NCBI GenBank assembly: GCA_903813345.2
Contig: CAIIXF020000012.1
Coordinates: forward strand, 24,254,184-24,318,183
DNA: 64,000 nucleotides
Direction: 5' to 3'
Source: Owenia fusiformis
Lineage: Eukaryota > Annelida > Polychaeta > Sabellida > Oweniidae
Positions within the stretch are counted from its first letter, which is position 1. Each line of letters opens with the position of its first letter. A program made the translations under genes and the position numbers. The notes under the pieces are model-generated. The model was not told the DNA's origin, did no database searches, and saw nothing but the letters and a program-made list of their open reading frames with translations. Positions 47,601 through 59,600 of the stretch are shown here, in pieces.

Positions 47601-50600
47601 TTTCTCAAACCTATTGATCTGGAATGTGGAACCAACATTACTTAGATTAGGTAGTTTCCAGTTTCGCCACCAGGTACCCTGCGTGCAGAGTCTAGTTAAA
47701 CTGAAGACGTAAATTTTTTCGAAACAAATGCGTGATATATATACATATTTTGTACAAAATGCGTGACATAAACGGCAATCGCTTGCAAAGACCGAACGGA
47801 ATGCGTTCGTTTTTTTTCACCGTTCGGTATTTTACCGTATCAGCATTTCACAAAAAATGCTTTTTAAAAATATCGACAAAATGCGTGATTTGCGTGATAT
47901 TTGATCATACACGCTAAATTAATGTGTGATTTCTATTTTTCCAGCAAATGCGTGACAATCACGCCTAATGCGTGAGGGTTGACAGGGCAGTTGATAAACT
48001 CTTAAAAGCCCCATTCACAGATGTTCTTTTACATGTAGATTCCAAATATGACATCAGTTTGACTGAATTTTTAATGATGTAAATCAAAATTATTTCTACT
48101 CACATCTAGTCTATTAGAGACGGATTTCTTTTCCATGTAAATTTAACACAGTTACAGTCAGAGAGTCAGCACAATGGGGAATTTTAGGGTACAATAAGTC
48201 TTCTTTAATTCTTTTTTAAACATATATTCAACCTGCTGGTGGCTTGAGATTCCGTATACCATATTTCCTCTTATACCATATACCATATTTTTTACACCTC
48301 TTATACCATATACGTTAAATTTTGTCCCCTCTTATACAATATACAATAAATTTTCACCCTCTTATACGATATACAATACATGTATTTCTATACACCCCCC
48401 CCCCTTTAATTGCAATGAAAGTTTCTGTTGTGGTGATTAACCAAAATATCAAAGAGGCCTAAGTTAAGCTTTAATGTCTTCTTTAAGAACCCCTATTATT
48501 ACTATTGTAAATGGACTCTACCAATGCTCTCCCACATGAATCTACTTGTTGTCTATTCAACGTAGATTCATGTGGAATAGTATTGATAGAATCCTTTTCA
48601 ATAGTAAAGATAGGGATTCTAAGACAGGACATTGGACTTGCTTTTTAGAACTTTTTGTTGGCTCTCTAAAAAGCACTTTTTAATTTCCAGTTACCTTTCG
48701 TTTTATCAAATCAAAGTATCGTATTTCTGAAATTTTGTGATAGATAGATGGCAGCCTGGCTTAGGTTGCCATCTATTGACAGTTACCATTGACAACAAGA
48801 CCTACCTATATGGTATGGTAGAGACATCTTTCTCAGTTTCTTCAAAGTGCTCCAACTTTTTGCCCTTAAGTTCAGGCATTTTTGGTAGTTTTAACAACGC
48901 ATAGCCCCTTGCTAACTTGGCTATATCAATATCTGAAAATTGCAATCAGCGATTAATCTACGTTCATAAACTTCATATTTTTTTCTTAAAAACAGCCAAA
49001 TCCTAAACTTCTGAACCTTTTACTCCAGGTTGGTAGAAAATAATAATGCTATTTATTTCTGACGATGTTCCAACACATCAATAGTTAAGTATTAGATTGT
49101 TAAAGGCAGAATTAAATCATATGAACAATTTTAAATCTATTTTACCAATATATGTCAAGATATCTCAATATTCTATCGATTTGACAGAATGGCATGTAAT
49201 TTTCAAATTTTCGTCATGGTTCAGTTGCTTCAATGCAAGAATGATCATTAAACTATCTTAGTTAGAAAACCATGGTGACATAAAAACTGAATTAGCTATA
49301 ATAAAATTAAATACCTTCATCTATTTTGAAAAAACAACATGAACTGCAATCTTACCTTTTAACCTAAATATGAGACTGCATTCATGTTTGGCATAGGACT
49401 GAACAGAAGAGACAAATGCTTTGATACCTGACTCATAGATGGCTCTGAAATCATATGATATATATAGAATTACAGATTGCTTTGATACCTGACTCATTAA
49501 TGGCTCTGGAATCATAAGTTATCTCGAATCAAATATTAGAGAGATTTCGCACATAAGTGAAAGTACAACTTATACGTATACTTTAAAGGGTCATGTTGAA
49601 CTATTATATTTCCTAAAATCAATTTCAAATTGTACTTAATGGAACATAACTATTCCCGATATAGAAAAGCTCCATCAACTAGAGACTGTGAATGCACTGT
49701 CATCTGCACGTGTAGATTATGCACATTATAATTAAATGCTTGCTTCCGTGTTCTAGTAGTTGTAGCGTATTATAAACACGATCCTTTAAAGTGAATCATG
49801 ATCCTTAAAAGTGAGTCATTACATAAACAAGTTGATTATTTCAAAGTTTTCATGCTCAGTATAAGTTCAATGAACTTACAAAACGGTATAAATACGTAGA
49901 TGATAAACATATACAGTTGGATCTCCGTATAAAGCTTTACCTACATGTGCATGGAACAATTGACCGCAAATATTTTTTAAAATTAATTGGCTGAGTAGGA
50001 ACAGTATCTAATCAAATACTTTAACCATCGATTTGAAACACCAATCAAACCAGTAGGTTCTAGCAATTCCTGGAAACGACCCATTCATTAGCTCAACCAG
50101 AACAACGGCAACGCCAAAGCATAGCGAATCCCATCGAACAGAAATGGCTGGCGTTTTTAAAAACGAAGCGCAAATATCATAAAACAACGCACCAGAAAGG
50201 CCACCATTTTCAAAATGGTTGTTCACTAGCCAAGTTGTCATCAGAAGAAATAATATGCTTTTAAGTAGCCACCTCTAAAATTTTTGAAAAATCACACACA
50301 TACTTGTAAACACAGATAAAACACACATAAAAATGGTGGCCATTTTTCAAAATGGCCGACTACTCCCCAAAGTTTTATTAGACAATGTGCCATGCTTAAA
50401 GTATTCACATATCAAATATGAACAAAATGGCTCCACTATTGTTCGAGTTATAGTAAAATACATTAAAATGGCGGCCATTTTTCAAAATGGCCACCTTCTC
50501 CCAAAAGCGTCATTAGAAATAGACAGTGTGCCATGCTTATGGTATTCACATACCAAATATGAACAAAATCGCTACACTACACTTCGAGTTAAAGTGAAAT

Positions 50601-53600
50601 ACGTTAAAATGGCGGCCATTTTTCAAAATTTTTTTCAAAATGGCTGCCTTCTACCAAAAGTGTCATAGGACAGTGTGCCATGCTAATAGTATTCACATAC
50701 CAAATATGAACAAAATCGCTCCACTACTTTTCGAGTTATAGCAAAATATGTTAAAATGGCGGCCATTTTACAAAAATTTTTTCAAAATGGCCGCCTTCTA
50801 CCAAAAGTGTCATAGGACAGTGTGCCATGCTTATAGTATTCACATACCAAATATGAACAAAATCGCTCCACTACTTTTCGAGTTATAGTAAAATACGTTA
50901 AAATGGCGGCCATTTTTCAAAATGGCCGCCTTCTTCCAAAAGTGTCTTTAGACAGTGTGCACTGCTTATAGTATTCACATACCAAATATGAACAAAATCG
51001 CTCCACTATTTTTTGAGTTACAGCAAAAATCGTAAAATGACGAGTAAAGGTGGCCATTTTTCAAGATGGCTGCCATGTGCTTCTTTAATATCTACATTTG
51101 TAGCATTATTAATGTCCTTTATAATTTTTTTACATTTAAAACATATTGCTATTACAGTTTTACATATTGCACCTAAATTACTGTAAAATCGTCACTAAAA
51201 TGGCCACCATTTTGAAATGAGTGGCCATTTTGAAAATCGGCTTTCGAGCAGAACTTCTACCCCCATAGGGTATATGTGTACAAAATATGAACAAAATCGG
51301 GCCAACGGTATTTGAGTTATTGCCCGGACGGACGGACAGACGGACGGACGGACGTACGTACGGACGGACGGACGGAGGTGTTCCCTATATCCCTCCGAAC
51401 TCCCTCCGAACTTCGTTCGATGGGATAACAAATGACATACAGGGTGTTTCATAACGAGCATCTCCAAAAAGTCAATTTGAGAAGAGATGGGTCTATAACA
51501 TATGTACTATATATGAGGCTGTTTTATTCTAGACAAACACATTTGGATCAACTAAACATGCTACAATTCAAGAAAGTACAAATGGCATCCCTTTGACCTT
51601 TATTTATTACAGTCCGAGAAGATCTTTCCTGACGAAAATCCAACATTATGAAACACCTTGTACATTTATTTATAAGTATACGTTATAAGTTGTACTTTAT
51701 GTATGTGCGAAATCTCTCTATTGATGATACAAATGCACTGATACAAGCCATATAGATGGCCCTGGAATCAAAAGTTATCTAGAATCAAAGATTGATGATA
51801 TAAATGCTTTGATACAAGCCATATAGATGGCCCTGGAATCAAAAGTTATCTAGAATCAAAGATTGATGATATAAATGCTTTGATACAAGCCATATAGATG
51901 GCCCTGGAATCAAAAGTTATCTAGAATCAAAGATTGATGATACAAATGCACTGATACAAGCCATATAGATGGCTCTGGAATCAAAAGTTATCTAGAATCA
52001 AAGATTGATGATATAAATGCTTTGATACAAGCCATATAGATGGCCCTGGAATCAAAAGTTATCTAGAATCAAAGATTGATGATACAAATGCACTGGTACA
52101 AGCCATATAGATGGCCCTGGAATCAAAAGTTATCTAGAATCAAAGATTGATGATACAAATGCACTGGTACAAGCCATATAGATGGCCCTGGAATCAAAAG
52201 TTATCTAGAATCAAAGATTGATGATACAAGCCATATAGATGGCTCTGGAATCCTATTATATAAACAGAAACACAGATTGCTTTGATACCAGCCTTACAGA
52301 TGGTACTTGAATAACAGACTATATTTTGAAGATAAATATACAGTTGGTGTTTGAAAAGATCTTTTATTTTTGTAACTTGTTTCTCACCTGTCCTTCAATG
52401 CCATGTGCTTCAACTTGTGTATATATTCCTGTTGTGGGGCTGGGGGTGAAAGTCTCTTCATAGGGACCTATAGATGAGATAACAAGGCATTAACATGACA
52501 ACCTCTCAAGTTGTAGTAAGGTATGGTATGGTAGAAAGAATAACGAGGAATTATTTGGACCACTTACCAAGTTAGGATATGGTGTGGTATGAAATAATAG
52601 GGCATGAACCTGACTTCTCAAGTTATAATATGGCATGGTGTGGTTTGGTATGATATCGGTATGGTATACTATAATATACTGTATGGCGTGGTATGGTACA
52701 AAAATAGCAAGGCAAGTGACTACTTCTCAAATTATTGCACGCTGTGGTATGGTATGGCATAACTAGAAAAACAGGAACTCCACAAAGAAGCAGATTCCAC
52801 CAAACAAAATATATCTCATCAAATCCCTCTTCATCATGAACATTTCATGATGCAAATAACCAGGTAGTAGTACTGGCTTCTTTTGGCAAAATCGACATAA
52901 ATGACATTATTAGAGACTCCTTCTTTGGTAGAGGCCAGATACCAAGAATTCATGTTTCATTCATCATAATACAAAAAATGTGACAAAATTGAAAGTGTAA
53001 TTTTACTTTCGACATTCTGACACTCCTGTTATTGAAGCATGTCTATCAATTTTTTTCTCTATAACTCTATTACAATATTTTACTTTAACCTTTATGAACT
53101 GTAAAATATACAGTATTTGCCAGTTTGAGAGCCAGACTCACAAATTACAACCTAATAGTAGTGGTTAAATGGCACAAAATGCTGAAATTATTCTGGGTAT
53201 GCTTGATATCTGCAGAATCATTAGGTAATATGTAAAAAGTAGCAATCTCACTGGCATGCACTATCCTTGTCCCAGATTATTTACTAATGTATTATTTATG
53301 GGAAATAATTAATTAATATTGTGCATTAGTTTACATTGTCTCTATTTTCTGAATATTTTCATCCGTCTTTAGAATCTTATATATCAAGTATTTTCTATCA
53401 TGTTTACTTACATGATGTTTACATTTTTCATCTTTGTTTGGCACCATATTGACATTTATAGTTCCAAAGCGCACCTGGCATTTGTTTCAATGTCAACTTA
53501 GATTTTTGGAGTTCAAGTGTCTGCAATTTTACTCAAGTCACAATCGTAAGCATTTTGAAAAGTCATTTTGTAAGCAGTGCCTTAAAATGCATATTATTGA

Positions 53601-56600
53601 GTGACTACAGATGGTAAGACATAAGTTTGTGTCAACTGTAAAAATTAGGGTGTCTTTAATGGAGATTATTTGACAACCATGTGTCAAACCATTTGGGTAG
53701 TAGGTAAATAATAATCTGTGTATAAAAGTACAAAATTAGCATAAAATTGTATGTGAAAAAGGTCAAGATACCCTAGTAACAAGATGACACGAGGTGCCTA
53801 GATATTATAAGTAGAATATAAATAACCTAAGAACAAGATTAGATTTTGCATAGTTTTTCCTGTACTTTATTCACTTTTTAAATTGTACAATAATTACCAT
53901 TATATTATACATAATACTAGAGGCTGAGAACTACCTGCATCAATACATTCTTGCACCTAGCATACTGTAAAAGCTCAAATTTTTAAGGTGCCCTAATTTT
54001 TTGCTGATGAGCTAGACAGTAAAATTAAAGACACAGTGAATATTTGATTTAACATTGAACTCATTTAGTTATTTCTTAAATTTTTAATACCCATGAAACA
54101 TTTTAGATTGACAAAATATTGCAATTTATTGTCAGTGGAAATTCGGGCTTTTACAGTACTTAAATTGGGTAAAGGTATATTGAATTTTACAAGCATGAGT
54201 TCTGCCTGAGAATAAATTCTGCCAGTAAAACTTGATTTGTGTGAACTATAATCCTATATAGTGAGAATGTAGAGTTAGATGTTGTCCCTCTCCCTTGAAA
54301 ACATTCTCGTATCAGATCTTTCTTCAATGGATTCACCAAAGAAAACAGTCATTAAGCTACCACATCAGATCTCAACAAACATACAGGTTATGTCAAAACA
54401 TAATTATGAAAAGGGTTAATTGTAATTTTTTCTTATATACTTTTCAATTCAGGCAGATTGTTAGAATTTCTTAGTGTAATGTAGTTCAATTCTACAACTT
54501 GCATAGCTTTGGCAAGACATCTGGGAAATTCTTGCACATAAATGATGTTGCCTTTGTAGTACTTGCCATAAAATCAACTATTTTAGGACCAGTTATATTA
54601 CGACTATCTACAACATTTTCTTCAGTAGTCGAAATTCCCATGTTTTTAAGCACAGTTTTTGACACCTGTAGGTCCTCACAGCATCCAATAGTGCTACTCA
54701 CAGTAGCAACCACATTAGGATCTTTAGAATCTTGCCTAGGTTGGACTCCTTTATTGTCTGCCTTCACTGCTTCTATATAATAGCAAGTATAATAGACATA
54801 TAAATATGAATCACTAAAATTAATGAATCAACCCTCAAAGAATGCAAAAATCTAAACAACGATAATTTTATACATGTTTGGGATTTTCATATTGGTACGA
54901 ACAAATGTTACTTGTTGTGCTTGTGCAGAAATAGATAAATATAATTTTAAGTTACCTCTTGTAAATATGAACAAGAATGCAGCAGCTCCTATCAACAACA
55001 TGATCACAACAGTAATTATTATCAAAATGATCAAGTTGCGATATTTTCTTCTTTTCAACCAATTTGTTGGAGGTTTTTTCTTACGATTGTCTTGTACATT
55101 TTCACAAGTCACGTACGAATACAGTGGTTCAGTAACTGATCCATTCCTCTGGTTACCTTCACTTTCAAATTGTTCATTCCATTGCTGCTGTCCAAGATAC
55201 TGTTGCTGATCATCTGAATGATGTAGTCCTGTTTCTCTTATTACTGCATAGCGACTATGTACAGGTACGAGATATCCATCAAGGTCAATTGGATCATACT
55301 GCCCATAAACTGGCATTAAGTCATTATTTTCATTAATATGGTTATTATTTTCATCTTGCTCACCAGGCATTATGAGCTTCCATATGCATGAGGCATATTT
55401 TTGCATATATTTCTCCCCATATCAATGTCGCAGAAGTGAGAAACGAAACTGAAGATTTCTTTAAAACATACACACATGTGCTATTTCTTGTAAGTTCTAT
55501 TCTTAGGTTATTCATTTAAAAGGTCAAGTTAACTCAAGATACTTCAAAAGAGATATCTCAAAAGGTACACAATATCTTGTAATAATTCAACTAAAGGAAG
55601 GTCGGGTTGCCCTAGATAAAGTAATTTTTATTGGTTGATAAGATTTATTTAAGCATGCACTCCTACTTTAAATATTGCTGTTTGCACTTTATGAATAGAT
55701 CAAATCTAAAACCTGTCGCTTTTTATATGGCACATTATATCCTTTTATGGATTATAGGAGTGTTTTTTCATGATTTAACAAAACGAAACAGAAACATTTT
55801 TAAAAATACATAGATGACTAGAAAGTATGACTGGAAAGCTTGTTCCGGGTATTGAACCATTTGTTCATACCATAAATGGTATCTCCAATTGGACAGACTT
55901 TTTCCCAAGATATTGAGACCAAAACTTTAAGAAAAAACATGAATGACAAGGCTACTATCAAAATCCCACCAGAACTGACTGATTGCTCATCTTAAGTAAT
56001 CCAGACAAAATCCCACTGTAAAATACAAAGCTGGCCATACAAGTCTCTCTTTGATCAAAGTACGAGGGATGATCCAAAAGTCTTGGATGCCCTTTCCAAT
56101 AATTAAGACCAACGATGATAAAGTGAAATATTTTATGTAGTTTTTAGATAGTTTTTAATATAGCGACCCTGTCACCCAGAACAGTATTCAAACATGGCAA
56201 CTTTCAGCCTTAAATGTTGCCGCCATTTGACTTGTTTCCCTAGTCTTGAACATTATCTTTCTTTGAATTTTGAATGTTAAACCATGTTAGTTTTAGTTCC
56301 TTTGTTACCAGGCAACCAATTAATTGTGTTTTAATTATGATGTAACATGTGACAATGGCCACATATGTCGAATTCTAAGAAAAAGACAGACAAGCAAGCT
56401 TCAATCAATTTGGTATCATTTTTGCTCCAAGATGGCTGCTGAAATGCAGAACAAGCAAGAAATCAGAGTGAAACAAATAATACTACAAGATATTCTGACT
56501 ATCATTGACCTTGAGCAGCTACCACATGCATCCTACAGTCTAGATATGGCTCTGTGTGATTTTTTCCTTTTCCCCAAGTTGAAAGGAGGGTTGAAAGGAA

Positions 56601-59600
56601 GGTTTTTTACTCATTGGATGAGGTTTAGAGTGGCACTCCAGGAGCATTTGTATCACCTAAACAAGGGCGGTTTTATAAATGTCTCCCATTCATGGGTAAA
56701 GTGGTACGAAAAATGTGTTCAAATTTGTGGAAAATATTGTTAAAAATGTGGGCCTTAATGTGTGAAGATAAATAATTGTGACGTGATTTGTGTTTTTAAA
56801 TACTAGTACAACTCCGAGTGACAGGGTCCCCATATTAAAGATATCAAGAATAGTACCAAAAATAAATTATTTTCTGGTGAAACTGATACATAAAGTTGTT
56901 AAGATGTTGATCTTTATCTGAAAGTTTCTTGTAATTATATCAAAAAATAATGGGACGTCCAAGACTTTTGGATCACCCCTCTTATACATATAATCTTTGT
57001 AATATCATTTTATTCATTTTATTTTACTTTATACAATATCTAATATAGCATATCATAAACATCATTTTTGACAAATGTATTTTCTAAATGTGCATCTAAA
57101 TGTGCATACTTAGTAAAGTACTATTTTATTCCTAAATTGAACAATTTAGTTTGAGCTGTCCAATTCTTGAACTTATGACCTATGTTTCTATGGCTACCAC
57201 ATCCTTTCCTTACTCTCTAATACTGTGTATAAGAGCAAGCAAAATGTGTAATCTTGTTGATTAGATCTTGACAATCTAAAGCAGGCACAATTTTGGGAGG
57301 ACATCTGGGAAAAGTCTACACATAACTGATGTGGTCTTAGTGGCATTTTTTTCTCTGTTTTTCATCCATGAATCGTCAACCAAATAACTATATCCATGTG
57401 TGGAACTGTTCAAGGTTTTATTTCTGTAGTTATGGATCTTAGATGATTTCAGATCATGATTTTTGGTCATCTCATCAGAGTTGTCCACTTCATGTGTTAA
57501 GACAGAAAGTTTCGGGATTTGTACTGGAAAAAAAGAATTTAATTAAGATAAGGCTGGCTACAAAAGTAATAAATGAAATATTTTTTATTTCTATTAATAG
57601 TTACATTGAATTGTAAATCTTCTAATAATTTGATCTCTTTCATAAAATGTAAGAATAATATAAATGTACCTGTCGATCCTGTGACCAATAAGGCGACGCC
57701 TGCTGCTAAGGCCAAAATTATGGTGATGACAACAAAGCAAATACATATTTGCACTTTACGGCTTTTCATTTTATCTGGACCATTGTTGTGAGTTTTTGTT
57801 TCCAATTCAAACTGCTCAATATGTCCATCTCTTCTTGTGTCTGACTGGTCAATCAGAACATGTCTTTCATCACCAGGTGCGGTCACATGTTTATCTGTGT
57901 TTTCTTCATGACTTATGTTCTTACGATTCTTGTTATTGTTCAACATTTTGAGAGAGCAATAATATTAATGTTCTTTTACATCAAGCCACTACATATACAA
58001 GCCACTCTGCATTTAGTTACTATTTATGACCCCTTTATCAATAAAATATGATGCAAGTTTTTCTAAAAGGTAAATATTACTCAACTGATAAGTAATTCAA
58101 ATATTCTGACTGGTTGGCACTTCTCTCTTAAAAGCTTTTAACATTTAACAAGTAGAAGTGGTCGATAAAAACTGGAGAAGTGCCTATTGTTGTAATGTAA
58201 AACGAAACTGAGTTAACATGACCTCATAAGTCTTATTAAGTGAAATACTTTAAAAGGATTCAAAACGAAACTAAGTTGAAAAATGATTCATATTGTCAGA
58301 AAGAATATTAACAAAATGTACACATATTTATTAAAGTTTATAGTTTTGATTTTCATTATTTTTATAACTGACTGTTATTCAAAAGAGATTAATGGCAGAT
58401 GTTTTTAAAAAAATAGCAAAAATTAACAAGAACATAAAATCAACGTGTCACCTTGTTACACACAATGTAAAGGATTGGTATCGATATGGAGAACTGAATT
58501 CAACAATGTTTTTCTCTTAAACCAATCATTGAAAATATTCTGTAAAAAACATGGTATTTTATGAAATGTTGACTGATTGACAACAATTTATTGCGAAAAT
58601 TATTTAGAAATGTTTTATATGACTGTTTTTGTTAACATTTTTTTTTAGTGCAATTGTTTTGCTCCTTTCTACCAATTCTTGAGAATGAAATAAAATGTCT
58701 TTCCGAACCTTGTTGAAACTAAATAACATAACATGTTTTAAGACCTCTCAATATTATATTTATACAAAGGAATTTTTGGTTGACTTTAAAAAAGTATTCA
58801 AAAAATTAAAACAAAATCCCCCAAAAATAGATAAAAATCAAGATAAACCTTTTATTTCATGAACAAGATACTTTTTTAAAATCAACCAAAATTTCCTCTG
58901 TACAGTTACAATATTGAGAGACCTAAACATGTTGTGTTTATGTCGTTTTGTTCCAATGAGATTCGGAAAGATGTTTCATTTCACTCTGGAAACCTGATAC
59001 CAAGAACAAAACAAGTGTTTGATGTGTTTTCTAAAACAATATAGATGAACATAATATTTATACAGGGTGTCCGAAAGTAAAGATACAAATACTCTAATTC
59101 TAAGAGATTTAGGTTTCTTGTATTGAAATTGCTCCAGATTGTAGAGGAACTTTATGACAATATGTCTACCAACTTTCATCCCATAACATCTAAATGTGTT
59201 AAAGTTATGGTTGTCATGGTTACAGTGGTGAGGGGTATGCAGAGCAGTTCCAGGATATCCCTTATATGTGATAAATTGCTAAAATATGACCATTTGAAAC
59301 AGTGTTTATTATTGTATTTTCTATCAATGTTTTTGTTTTCTTCAATATTGTATTCTTGTTGCCATAGTGTTCTCTTTAAGATAATGATATCATTGATACA
59401 TAGCAGAACTATGTAATGTCACTAACCAGTATAATTAAAGAAGATTATAAAATCTTAAAATTGAATGTCTTGACATCAAACCTTTTTGCACAATGGCCCA
59501 TATTCCCCTGATAATGCCCCGTTAGATTTCTACATTAATGCATATCTGAAAGCAATATTTGTTAGAAGTTTAACACAAACAATGAGACTCTGCTGGAAGC

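Larger units (their letters stand above)
49539..51718. mobile_element. 2.18-kb TIR element inserted into the exon-derived array
   Basis: Ends GAGAGATTTCGCACATAAGT...GTACAACTTATACGTATA (left) and their inverse (right) form ~44-bp inverted repeats. TA flanks each side. Removing it and one TA rejoins ATCTCGAATCAAA to ATTGATGATAC, which matches the repeat unit ATCTAGAATCAAAGATTGATGATAC. The cargo is repeats (50333-51060, 51300-51375, a nested MITE at 51440-51660). The minus-strand frame at 50008-50241 has no recognised domain. Confidence 0.85.

Noticed and set aside
50333-50668. 111-residue plus-strand frame [14 protein letters not shown]
   Set aside because: Produced by the ~145-bp AAAATGGCGGCCATTTT tandem repeat.
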